From Neorhizobium lilium (GTDB lineage Bacteria > Pseudomonadota > Alphaproteobacteria > Rhizobiales > Rhizobiaceae): a stretch of DNA of 64,000 nucleotides. The position numbers and the translations under genes are program-made. The stretch is taken from contig NZ_SBIP01000007.1 of assembly GCF_004053875.1 (NCBI RefSeq), positions 1 through 64,000 on the forward strand, read 5' to 3'. Below are positions 43,542-51,798 of this stretch, piece by piece. Under the pieces are notes generated by a model, which saw only the letters and a list, made by a program, of their open reading frames with translations, made no database searches and had not been told where the DNA came from. The number at the start of each line of letters is the position of its first letter. Within the stretch, counting starts at the first letter, position 1.

Positions 43542-43924
43542 TTATTGCAGGCCTTGGATGCCGCAAGGGCAGCACGCTGAAGGAGCTTCTTTCCGCGCTC
43601 GACGCCGCCTGCGATGCGGCCCGTATTTCACGTGAATCCATTGCCGCACTCGCGACCGGGGAAATCAAGCGGGAGGAGCCAGGCATTCTTCAACTGGCCG
43701 ACAAGCTGGAACTGGCGCTTCACATCATCAGCGATGATGCCCTGATGCAAGCGGAGCCCCGGACCAAGACCGTCTCCCGGCACAGCCTGGCAAAGACGCT
43801 TTCCTCCAGCCTCTCGGAAGCCGCAGCATTGGCCGCCGCCGGCGAAAACTCGGAAATCATCGTGCCGCGGCTGATCAGCCAGGGGGCAACCTGCGCCCTG
43901 GCTCAAGCCAGGCAGCAGCCATGA
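43538..43924 (+). CDS. cobE: cobalamin biosynthesis protein CobE (CbiG C-terminal-like)
   Basis: 128 residues, IIAGLGCRKGST start and the conserved REEPGILQLADKL segment. The family corresponds to the C-terminal domain of CbiG; its precise role in the aerobic pathway is unclear, possibly corrin-intermediate binding or transfer. Joined by ATGA overlaps to cobL and cobM. Confidence 0.9.
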   Translation: MIIAGLGCRKGSTLKELLSALDAACDAARISRESIAALATGEIKREEPGILQLADKLELALHIISDDALMQAEPRTKTVSRHSLAKTLSSSLSEAAALAAAGENSEIIVPRLISQGATCALAQARQQP

Positions 43925-44715
43925 CCGTTCACTTCATCGGCGCCGGGCCGGGGGCGGCGGACCTGATCACCGTGCGCGGACGCGATATCCTCGCCCGCTC
44001 GCCGGTCTGCCTCTATGCGGGCTCGATCATGCCGAAGGAGTTGCTGGACTATTGCCCGCCCGATGCCTGCATCATTGATACCGGTTCCCTGTCCCTGGAC
44101 GAGATCGAGGCGGAATATGTCACAGCTCATCAGGCTGGCAAGGATGTGGCGCGTCTGCATTCAGGCGATCTTTCCGTCTGGAGCGCAGTGGCAGAACAAA
44201 TCCGCCGCCTGGAAAAGCACGGTATCGATTACACCCTGACGCCGGGCGTGCCTTCCTTTGCCGCTGCCGCAGCTGCGCTTAGGCGCGAACTGACCATTCC
44301 CGAGGTCGCGCAAAGCCTGATCCTGACCCGGGTGTCCGGCCGGGCCTCCAAGATGCCGGATGGGGAGACGCTGACGGCTTTCGGCCGAACCGGCGCGACG
44401 CTTGCAATCCACCTGGCGATCCATGCGCTGGGCCGCATCGTGGAGGAACTGACGCCGCTTTACGGAGCGGACTGCCCCGTCGCGATCGTCGTGCGCGCCT
44501 CCTGGCCGGAAGAGCGCATCATCCGCGGCACGCTTGAGACAATCGAAGCGAAGCTTGCCGAGGAGCCCGTCGAGCGTACGGCGCTGATCTTTGTCGGCAA
44601 GGGGCTCGGCGTCTCGGATTTTGTGGAAAGCCAGCTATACAATGCCGACTATGTTCGCCGCTTCCGGCCCGGCTACGATCAGATGACATCTGACCCGGGC
44701 AAGGATCCAGAATGA
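43921..44715 (+). CDS. cobM: precorrin-4 C11-methyltransferase
   Basis: Tetrapyrrole methylase, 264 residues. VHFIGAGPGAADLITVRG at the N-terminus and RLHSGDLSVWSAVAEQ are the SAM-site blocks; YTLTPGVPSFAAAAA follows. ATG overlaps the cobE stop; its last 37 bases overlap the convergent cbiD. Confidence 0.96.
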   Translation: MTVHFIGAGPGAADLITVRGRDILARSPVCLYAGSIMPKELLDYCPPDACIIDTGSLSLDEIEAEYVTAHQAGKDVARLHSGDLSVWSAVAEQIRRLEKHGIDYTLTPGVPSFAAAAAALRRELTIPEVAQSLILTRVSGRASKMPDGETLTAFGRTGATLAIHLAIHALGRIVEELTPLYGADCPVAIVVRASWPEERIIRGTLETIEAKLAEEPVERTALIFVGKGLGVSDFVESQLYNADYVRRFRPGYDQMTSDPGKDPE

Positions 44716-45812
44716 CTGGACGGCGTAAATTCGGTACGACCGATGAGCCGGCCCTCGCGGTCGAAGACGAGGATCTCCAGTGCGATCAGTGGGTCCGAAA
44801 GCACCTTGGCCGCCGTCTGCCAGGCAAGCGCCGCAATGCGATCGCCCAGCGCCAGACCATCCTCATGAGCGATCCCGAAGGCTTCCATGACCGTGTTTGC
44901 AGCCGCGATCCGCTGAACCAAATCCGGCCCGGCGCCGGCTTCCGCCGCAAGCCTGGCCAAGGCATCGAGGTCGGCAAGCCCGCGCTTGGAATGGACGTCG
45001 AGCATGCCCTGGGCGAGCTTGGTCATCTTGGCGACGCCGCCCGCAATCGTGACCTTTGGTATGGGGTGGTCGCGCAGATATTTGAGCATGCCGCCGACGA
45101 AATCGCCCATGTCGATGAGGGCGATTTCCGGCAAACCATGATGCAGTTCGACGGCTGTTTCCGAGGTGCTGCCGGTGGAACCGGCAATATGGATGAGACC
45201 TGCTGCACGGGCGACATCGATGCCGCGCCAGATGGAGTGGATCCAGGCAGCGCAGGAAAACGGGATGACGATGCCGGTCGTGCCGAGGATAGAAATGCCA
45301 CCCATGATGCCGAGCCGGCCGTTGAGTGTCTTTTCGGCGATCTTCTCGCCGTCCGCGACGGAAATCTCCACCTCGAAATCATACTCGCTGCCAGCAACCT
45401 CTGCGATGGCCTGCGCAATCATCTTGCGCGGCACCGGATTGATTGCCGGTTCGCCCGGCGGCAGCGGCAACCCCGGCCGCGTGACCGTGCCGACGCCGAG
45501 ACCGGCCTTGAAGACGATGCCGCTTCCCGGCACGCCGCGTTGAACGCGGCTCATGATCAGCGCCCCATGGGTCACGTCGGGGTCGTCTCCAGCATCCTTG
45601 ACGATGCCTGCCGTGGCGTAACCCTCGCCCATCTCTTCCATGGCAAGCGCAAAAGCCGGACGCTGCCCACCGGGCAGCGTCACCTCGACCATGGAAGGAA
45701 ATCTGCCGGAAAGGAGCGCCAGGCAGGCCGCTTTGCTGGCCGCCGCAGCACAGGTTCCCGTGGTCCAGCCACGGCGCAGGGTCTTGCTTTCTTGTTCGAT
45801 GGCCGCTTCCAT
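44679..45812 (-). CDS. cbiD: CbiD-type precorrin C1-methyltransferase
   Basis: 377 residues from ATG 45812 (longer starts possible). RRGWTTGTCAAAASKAA at the N-terminus and GGISILGTTGIVIPFS, GSTGSTSETAV and GDFVGGMLKYL are CbiD hallmarks. In anaerobic pathways CbiD methylates C1 of cobalt-precorrin-5; in the aerobic pathway CobF does the equivalent step. No cobF is seen here, so CbiD probably replaces it on metal-free precorrin-5. The gene is inverted relative to its neighbours and starts 47 bases from the divergent cobA. Confidence 0.94.
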   Translation of the reverse strand: MEAAIEQESKTLRRGWTTGTCAAAASKAACLALLSGRFPSMVEVTLPGGQRPAFALAMEEMGEGYATAGIVKDAGDDPDVTHGALIMSRVQRGVPGSGIVFKAGLGVGTVTRPGLPLPPGEPAINPVPRKMIAQAIAEVAGSEYDFEVEISVADGEKIAEKTLNGRLGIMGGISILGTTGIVIPFSCAAWIHSIWRGIDVARAAGLIHIAGSTGSTSETAVELHHGLPEIALIDMGDFVGGMLKYLRDHPIPKVTIAGGVAKMTKLAQGMLDVHSKRGLADLDALARLAAEAGAGPDLVQRIAAANTVMEAFGIAHEDGLALGDRIAALAWQTAAKVLSDPLIALEILVFDREGRLIGRTEFTPSSHSGSLPGSDVI

Positions 45813-45859
45813 GGCGGTCTCTATAGCCCGGCCGGCTACGGTCGGCAAAAGGTTTGCGT

Positions 45860-46645
45860 ATGCAGTTGACCGATACTCTCCATGCCCTCGTCGATGCCCC
45901 TTCCTTTGAACCGGGTCATGTCTGGCTTGCCGGCGCCGGCCCCGGTCATCCACGGTATCTGACGCTTGAAGTGGTGGACGCGCTGACCAAGGCTGACGTC
46001 ATCGTCCATGACGCGCTGGTCTCGGACTCGGTCCTGTCGCTTGCCGCGACCAGTGACCTCGTCTTCGTCGGCAAGCGGGGCGGCCGACCTTCAGTGGCGC
46101 AGGAGGATATTACCGCCAAGCTGATCGAGCTGGCGCGGGCTGGAAAGCGGGTTCTGCGGCTGAAAGGCGGCGACCCCTTTATCTTCGGCCGCGGCGGCGA
46201 AGAGGCAGAGGCACTCGTCAAGGCTAGCATCCCCTTCCGCGCCCTGCCGGGCATGACCTCGGCGCTGGCGGCCCTTGCAGCTGCCAATATTCCCGCCACT
46301 ATGCGGGGGCTCAGTCGCTCCGTCACCTTCGCGACAGGCCATGCCGCCGGCACGCCCAACGATCTCGACTGGAAGGCCCTGGCGAAGACCGGTGAGCCCA
46401 TCATCGTCTATATGGGCGTCAGCACGATCGGAACGATTGCGGGCCTCTTGATGGAGGGTGGCCTCCCGCCCAGCACGCCTGTCGCAGTCCTGATGGCGGC
46501 CAGCACGCCCCAGGAGCGGTCGATGACGGCCACGCTCGACACAGTCGAGGCTGAAGTCACGCGTCAGAATTTCACAGCACCGGCGCTGATCGTGATCGGC
46601 AGGATCGTTTCAATGCAGGCCATTCTTTCCGGAACCGGCGCATGA
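45860..46645 (+). CDS. cobA: uroporphyrinogen-III C-methyltransferase
   Basis: Makes precorrin-2 by methylating C2 and C7; branch point from haem. 261 residues. VWLAGAGPGHPRYLTLEVVD, LRLKGGDPFIFGRGGEEAE and FATGHAAG are family blocks. ATG 45860 has AAAAGG seven bases upstream; TTG 45854 is an alternative. Overlaps cobB by 4 bases. No siroheme domain is fused, so it serves cobalamin primarily. Confidence 0.96.
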   Translation: MQLTDTLHALVDAPSFEPGHVWLAGAGPGHPRYLTLEVVDALTKADVIVHDALVSDSVLSLAATSDLVFVGKRGGRPSVAQEDITAKLIELARAGKRVLRLKGGDPFIFGRGGEEAEALVKASIPFRALPGMTSALAALAAANIPATMRGLSRSVTFATGHAAGTPNDLDWKALAKTGEPIIVYMGVSTIGTIAGLLMEGGLPPSTPVAVLMAASTPQERSMTATLDTVEAEVTRQNFTAPALIVIGRIVSMQAILSGTGA

Positions 46646-47955
46646 GCGCCCGCGCCCTCATCATCGGCGCGCCGCGCTCCGGCTCCGGCAAGACGAGCGT
46701 GACCATCGGCCTGCTGCGAGCATTTCGGCGGCGCGGCGTGAAGGTGCGCGGCATCAAGACAGGCCCGGACTATATCGACCCCGGCTTCCACGAGGTCGCC
46801 GCCGGGCTTCCAGGGATCAACCTCGACAGCTGGGCCATGGCGCCGGACCTTTTGCGGCACATGGCACGCGAGCAGGCGCAGGATGCGGATCTGGTGCTGA
46901 TCGAAAGCGCCATGGGCCTGTTCGACGGCATCCTGGGGGAGCCGAACCGGTCTGGCGCAGCATCCGATCTCGCGCGCCTTTTCGGCGTGCCGGTGCTGCT
47001 CGTGCTCGATGTATCGGGGCAGAGCCAGACGGCCGCCGCTGTCGCCTGCGGCTTCATGCACTACGATCCGGGCGTCAAGATCGCCGCTTGCATCCTCAAC
47101 CGGGCCGGCAGCGAACGGCACCGCAAGCTTTCCGGCGATGCCATAGAGGCGATCGGTTTGCCGGTGGTCGGCACAGTTCTGCGCGATCCTTCGCTCGGTT
47201 TGCCGGAACGCCATCTCGGACTCGTCCAGGCCAGCGAGCATCCGGAAATGGATGCCCATATTGAAAGGCTTGCGGATGCCATGGAGCGCTCGCTCGACCT
47301 CGATGCTATCCTTGCCGCCGCACAGCCCTTCGACCTTCAGGCAGGCTCGCTGGAAAAGGCGCTGCCGCCGCCTGGCCAGCGGATCGCGCTGGCCGAGGAT
47401 TCCGCTTTCACCTTCCTCTACCCGCATCTCAAGCGCCAATGGCGGGAGATGGGGGCTGAACTTGTACCCTTCTCGCCACTTGCGGACGAAGCGCCGCCGG
47501 CCGACTGCGATGTCTGCTGGCTGCCGGGCGGCTATCCCGAACTGCACGCCGGAAAGCTGGCGGCGGCTCAAAACTTCAAGGCAGGGCTAGAGGCTTTCTC
47601 GCGGACGAAACCGGTTCATGGGGAATGCGGCGGCTACATGGTGCTGGGCGAAAGCCTGGAGGACGCCGAGGGCGTGACCCATGCCATGACCGGCCTCCTC
47701 TCTCACGCCACCAGCTTTGCCAAGCGCCGGATGAACCTCGGCTACCGTCGAGTGACACTTCAAGCCCACTGCGGACTGGGCAGTGCTGGCGAGATCATCC
47801 GCGGCCATGAATTCCACTATGCCAGTATCGTGTCACTTGGCTGGGACGAGCCGGTCGCCATGATCGCGGATGGAGCCGGTCGTGATATAGGTCCCTCGGG
47901 CGGGCGCCGTGACCTTGTCAGCGGCAGCTTCTTTCACGCGATCGCCCGCGACTGA
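46642..47955 (+). CDS. cobB: hydrogenobyrinic acid a,c-diamide synthase
   Basis: Glutamine- and ATP-dependent amidation of the a and c side chains before cobalt insertion. 437 residues. P-loop GAPRSGSGKTSVTIGLLRAF, then GIKTGPDYIDPGFH; the glutaminase-like half has LPGGYPELHA and the nucleophile Cys in HGECGGYMVLGE. Overlaps cobA by an ATGA and is the last gene of the island. Confidence 0.97.
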   Translation: MSARALIIGAPRSGSGKTSVTIGLLRAFRRRGVKVRGIKTGPDYIDPGFHEVAAGLPGINLDSWAMAPDLLRHMAREQAQDADLVLIESAMGLFDGILGEPNRSGAASDLARLFGVPVLLVLDVSGQSQTAAAVACGFMHYDPGVKIAACILNRAGSERHRKLSGDAIEAIGLPVVGTVLRDPSLGLPERHLGLVQASEHPEMDAHIERLADAMERSLDLDAILAAAQPFDLQAGSLEKALPPPGQRIALAEDSAFTFLYPHLKRQWREMGAELVPFSPLADEAPPADCDVCWLPGGYPELHAGKLAAAQNFKAGLEAFSRTKPVHGECGGYMVLGESLEDAEGVTHAMTGLLSHATSFAKRRMNLGYRRVTLQAHCGLGSAGEIIRGHEFHYASIVSLGWDEPVAMIADGAGRDIGPSGGRRDLVSGSFFHAIARD

Positions 47956-48269
47956 ACGAAGCCGATAATACGGTGGCCGCAAAGAGGCTGCCTGGGGAGA
48001 TGATTCGAAAACCGTCGCATAGGTATCACTTTATGTCGCTCAGGATGCAGCGCCTGTTGACGATCCGACCCCTAATCCTTGAAGATATCAGAGACGGCCG
48101 TTTCAAAAGAAAACGCCTGAGAGCGGATGGCCCTATCGCGTCTTGAAAGGACGGAGAACCGGCAGCAACCGGGGCATTCCCGTATGACAGGCGAGCAACG
48201 GACAAGCGGAAGAGGAAACCGCCCGGCGCTCGAAAAACGCAATGACATTCAACGATAAGGAACAGGGGA
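47956..48269. other. intergenic region before the ABC importer
   Basis: About 310 bases. No gene, terminator with T run, or known riboswitch is recognised. The part from 48155 to 48240 is rich in short GC inverted segments (for example ACCGG/CCGGGG) and could fold, but does not match a class I know. It must contain the promoter of the downstream operon. Confidence 0.4.
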
Positions 48270-49859
48270 ATGAACGATTTCACGAAATATCTAGCCGGCA
48301 AGGTGACCGCGGGCGGCATGAACCGGCGCGAGTTCATGGGCCGCGCAGTGGCCGCAGGCGTAACCATCTCGGCAGCGGGCGAACTTTTCGCCACCAGCGC
48401 AGCAGCGCAGACGCCCAAAAAGGGCGGCGCGCTCAAGCTTGGCCTCGAAGGCGGCGCGGCAACCGATTCAATCGATCCGGCCAAGGCCACCTCGCAGGTC
48501 ATGTTTGCCGCTGTGCGCACCTGGGGCGATACGCTGGTCGAGACCCATCCGCAGACCCGCGCTCCAATGCCGGCGCTGGCCGAATCCTGGGCCACCTCGC
48601 CCGACGCCAAGATCTGGACATTCAAGATCCGCAAGGGTGTGCAGTTCCACGACGGCAAGGAAATGACCACGGACGACGTGGTTGCGACCCTGAAGCGCCA
48701 CAGCGACAGCAAGACCGAATCCGGCGCCGCCGGCGTTCTGAAGTCGATCACCTCGATCGAGAACAAGGGCGGCGACCTCGTCGTGACGCTTGACTCGGGC
48801 AATGCCGATCTTCCCGCGATCTTCACCGACTATCACCTCGTCATCCAGCCGAACGGCGGCGTCGACAAGCCGACAGCCGGCGTCGGCACGGGCGCCTACA
48901 AGGTCAAAAGCTTCGAGCCCGGCGTTCGCATGACCTTCGAGAAGAACCCGAACGACTGGCGCTCCGATCGCGGCTTCGTGGATACGGTCGAGATCGTCAC
49001 CATGAACGATGCCACGGCGCGCATTGCCGCCCTGTCCTCCGGCCAGGTACACTTCATCAACCGCGTCGATCCGAAGACCGTTCCGCTGCTGACGCGCTCT
49101 CCCAACGTCCAGTTGCTGACGACGGCCGGCGGCGGCCACTATGTCTTCATCATGCACTGTGACAAGGCGCCGTTCGACAATAACGATCTGCGCATGGCCC
49201 TGAAATACGCCATCGACCGCGAAGAAATGGTCAAGCGCATCCTGGGTGGTTACGGTAAGGTCGGCAACGACTTCCCCATCAACGACACCTATGCGCTCTT
49301 CCCCGAAGGCCTCGAGCAGCGCAAATACGATCCTGAAAAGGCGAAGTTCCACTACAAGAAGTCCGGCCATAGCGGCTCCGTCCTGCTACGCACCTCGGAA
49401 GTCGCCTTCCCGGGCGCCGTGGACGCCTCCGTGCTCTTCCAGCAGAGTGCCAAGAAAGCCGGCATCGAAATCGAGATCAAGCGCGAGCCGGGCGACGGCT
49501 ATTGGTCGAACGTCTGGAACGTACAGCCCTTCTCCGCTTCCTACTGGGGCAGCCGGGCGACCCAAGACCAGTTCTATTCGGGTGCTTATCTCTCCACCGC
49601 CGACTGGAACGACACGAAGTTCAAGAACGAGAAGTTCGACAAGCTTCTGATCTCTGCCCGCGGCGAGCTGGACGAGAAGAAGCGCAAGGACATGTATCGC
49701 GACATGGCGATACTGGTGCGTGACGAAGGCGGCACCATCCTGCCCATGTTCAACGACTTCGTGAACGCCGGCACCAAGAAGCTGAAGGGTTACGTCAGCG
49801 ATATCGGCAACGACATGTCGAACGGCTATGTCGCCACCCGCGTCTGGCTGGACGCCTGA
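48270..49859 (+). CDS. ABC transporter substrate-binding protein, peptide/nickel type (SBP family 5), Tat-exported
   Basis: Periplasmic receptor of a dipeptide/oligopeptide-type importer, 529 residues. The twin-arginine motif NRREFMGR is at about 18-25, with the hydrophobic core following and cleavage near AAAQ. The mature part has the SBP5 signature blocks WTFKIRKGVQFHDGKEMT and NNDLRMALKYAIDREEMV. AGGGG precedes ATG 48270. Tat export suggests folding in the cytoplasm, perhaps with a ligand. Substrate unknown. Confidence 0.93.
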   Translation: MNDFTKYLAGKVTAGGMNRREFMGRAVAAGVTISAAGELFATSAAAQTPKKGGALKLGLEGGAATDSIDPAKATSQVMFAAVRTWGDTLVETHPQTRAPMPALAESWATSPDAKIWTFKIRKGVQFHDGKEMTTDDVVATLKRHSDSKTESGAAGVLKSITSIENKGGDLVVTLDSGNADLPAIFTDYHLVIQPNGGVDKPTAGVGTGAYKVKSFEPGVRMTFEKNPNDWRSDRGFVDTVEIVTMNDATARIAALSSGQVHFINRVDPKTVPLLTRSPNVQLLTTAGGGHYVFIMHCDKAPFDNNDLRMALKYAIDREEMVKRILGGYGKVGNDFPINDTYALFPEGLEQRKYDPEKAKFHYKKSGHSGSVLLRTSEVAFPGAVDASVLFQQSAKKAGIEIEIKREPGDGYWSNVWNVQPFSASYWGSRATQDQFYSGAYLSTADWNDTKFKNEKFDKLLISARGELDEKKRKDMYRDMAILVRDEGGTILPMFNDFVNAGTKKLKGYVSDIGNDMSNGYVATRVWLDA

Positions 49860-49891
49860 CGCCTGAACAGGAGCACAGCTCCCGATGAACT

Positions 49892-49918
49892 GGACCGCGG
49901 ATCATACGTCCGCGGTCC
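49892..49918 (+). repeat. 10-bp hairpin between binding-protein and permease genes
   Basis: GGACCGCGGA and TCCGCGGTCC pair perfectly around a 7-base loop. It has no T run. Hairpins in this place in importer operons usually stabilise the binding-protein mRNA so that it is made in excess over the permeases. Confidence 0.6.
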
Positions 49919-49951
49919 GTCTCTCCGTTCAGACAGGTGGATCATGCCCCA

Positions 49952-50974
49952 ATGTCCAATCCGACAGAGATAAAGCCCGCGGAAGCCCCTAGCCCGTCCG
50001 GCCTCAGGTTGAAGGCGCGTTTTCCGCTTCTCGCCCTGATCGCCGAGCGCCTGCTGCTATCGGTCCTGCTGCTTTTTGCCGTTTCCGTGCTGATCTTCGG
50101 AGGCGTGGAAGCCCTGCCCGGCGATTTTGCGACCACCTATCTCGGGCAGTCGGCGACACCCCAGGCCGTAGCGAACATCCGCAGCGAGCTTGGCCTCGAT
50201 CGACCTCTCGTCACCCGGTACGTCTCCTGGCTAGGCGGCGCGCTACAAGGCGATTTCGGCACATCCTGGGCAAGCCGTAATTCGGTCTCCGAACAGGTCG
50301 GCAAGCGGCTTGGAAATTCGCTCTTCCTGGCGGGCTTCGCGGCGATCATCGCCGTGCCGCTGGCGGTGGGGCTCGGCATGCTGTCGGTGCATTTCCGCAA
50401 CCGCATGCCGGACAAGATCATCAACGTCCTGTCGCTGGCCGCGATTTCTCTGCCGGAATTCTTCATCGGCTACCTGCTGATCCTCTATTTCGCGGTCGAT
50501 TTCGGCATCGCCACCTTTCCGGCGACGGTTTACGACGGAATGGGCTTGGCCGAGCGTATCCAGACCATTGCCCTGCCGACGGCGACCCTCGTTCTCGTCG
50601 TGCTCGCCCACATGATGCGAATGACCCGCGCCGCCATCCTCTCCGTCATGTCTTCCGCCTATATGGAGACAGCCGAACTCAAGGGCCTCTCCGCCGCTCG
50701 CGCCATCGTCAAGCATGCGGCACCCAATGCGCTCGCTCCCATTATCAACGTGGTGGCACTCAATCTCGCTTATCTCGTGGTGGGCGTTGTGGTGGTCGAA
50801 GTCGTCTTCGTCTATCCCGGCATGGGTCAATACATGGTGGACGCCGTCACCGTGCGCGACATGCCGGTGGTTCAGGCCTGCGGCCTCATCTTCGCAGCGG
50901 TCTACATCCTCCTCAACATGGTGGCGGACATCCTCGCCATTGTCGCCAACCCGCGCCTGAGGCATCCGAGATGA
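49952..50974 (+). CDS. ABC importer permease, DppB family
   Basis: Inner-membrane permease of about 340 residues with six hydrophobic segments, starting ERLLLSVLLLFAVSVLIFGG. The EAA-like loop (AELKGLSAARAIVKHAAPNALAP) contacts the ATPase. The family mark LPGDFATTYLG, followed by LGLDRPLVTRYVSWLGGALQGDFG, is present. ATG 49952 preferred; GTG 49937 adds five residues. Overlaps the next gene by 4 bases. Confidence 0.94.
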   Translation: MSNPTEIKPAEAPSPSGLRLKARFPLLALIAERLLLSVLLLFAVSVLIFGGVEALPGDFATTYLGQSATPQAVANIRSELGLDRPLVTRYVSWLGGALQGDFGTSWASRNSVSEQVGKRLGNSLFLAGFAAIIAVPLAVGLGMLSVHFRNRMPDKIINVLSLAAISLPEFFIGYLLILYFAVDFGIATFPATVYDGMGLAERIQTIALPTATLVLVVLAHMMRMTRAAILSVMSSAYMETAELKGLSAARAIVKHAAPNALAPIINVVALNLAYLVVGVVVVEVVFVYPGMGQYMVDAVTVRDMPVVQACGLIFAAVYILLNMVADILAIVANPRLRHPR

Positions 50975-51798
50975 GGCTGAGAGATATCCCCATCACCGCC
51001 TGGGTCGGCATATTTGGCATCCTGCTTGCGATCTTCTGCGCGCTCTTCGCTCCCTGGGTTGCACCCTATGGGGAAACGGAAGTGGTCGGGGGCGTCTGGC
51101 AGGAAGCGGATGCGCAGTTCTTCTTCGGCCTCGACAATCTCGGACGCGATATCCTGTCGCGGCTGATCTTCGGCGCCCGGACCACGCTGTTCGTGGCATT
51201 TGCCGCGACCCTCGTCTCCTTTTCGCTTGGCATCGTTCTGAGCTTTATTGCGGCCGTCTCCGGCGGCCTGATCGACACGGTGTTTTCGCGCTTCAACGAC
51301 CTGATGATGTCGATCCCGACGCTGATCTTCGCGCTCGTCGTGCTCGCCGTCCTGCCGCAGCATATCCTGATCCTGATCCTCGTCATGGCGGTGCTGGATT
51401 CCACCCGCGTCTATCGCCTTGGACGAGCAGTGGCTCTCGATGTCGCCGTTATGGAATTCGTCGAAGCGGCTAGGCTTCGCGGCGAAGGGACGACCTGGAT
51501 CATCTTCCGCGAGATCCTGCCCAATACGCTCTCGCCGCTGCTGGCGGAATTCGGCCTGCGTTTCGCCTTCGCGATCCTCTTCCTGTCCACGCTTTCCTTC
51601 CTCGGCCTCGGTATTCAACCACCGACCGCAGACTGGGGCGGCATGGTCAAGGACAACAAGGACGGCATCATCTTCGGTATCGCAGCAGCCCTGGTGCCCG
51701 GCACCGCCATCGCCGCACTCTGCATCTGCGTGAACCTGGTGGTCGACTGGTTGCTGAAGCGAACCTCCAGCCTCAAGGGAGGGCGCGGCGATGCCTGA
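50971..51798 (+). CDS. ABC importer permease, DppC family
   Basis: 275 residues, second permease. FGLDNLGRDILSRLIFGARTT-type segment (split around residue 55) is the DppC signature and the EAA loop reads EAARLRGEGTTWIIFREILPN. Coupled to DppB by ATGA and to the ATPase by an 8-base overlap. Confidence 0.94.
   Translation: MRLRDIPITAWVGIFGILLAIFCALFAPWVAPYGETEVVGGVWQEADAQFFFGLDNLGRDILSRLIFGARTTLFVAFAATLVSFSLGIVLSFIAAVSGGLIDTVFSRFNDLMMSIPTLIFALVVLAVLPQHILILILVMAVLDSTRVYRLGRAVALDVAVMEFVEAARLRGEGTTWIIFREILPNTLSPLLAEFGLRFAFAILFLSTLSFLGLGIQPPTADWGGMVKDNKDGIIFGIAAALVPGTAIAALCICVNLVVDWLLKRTSSLKGGRGDA

Noticed and set aside
48150..48245. Possible riboswitch (guanidine, SAM or glycine class) upstream of the ABC importer
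   Set aside because: Some short GC pairings and GGAC-like strings are present, but none of the conserved cores of these classes could be lined up. Left as plain intergenic DNA.
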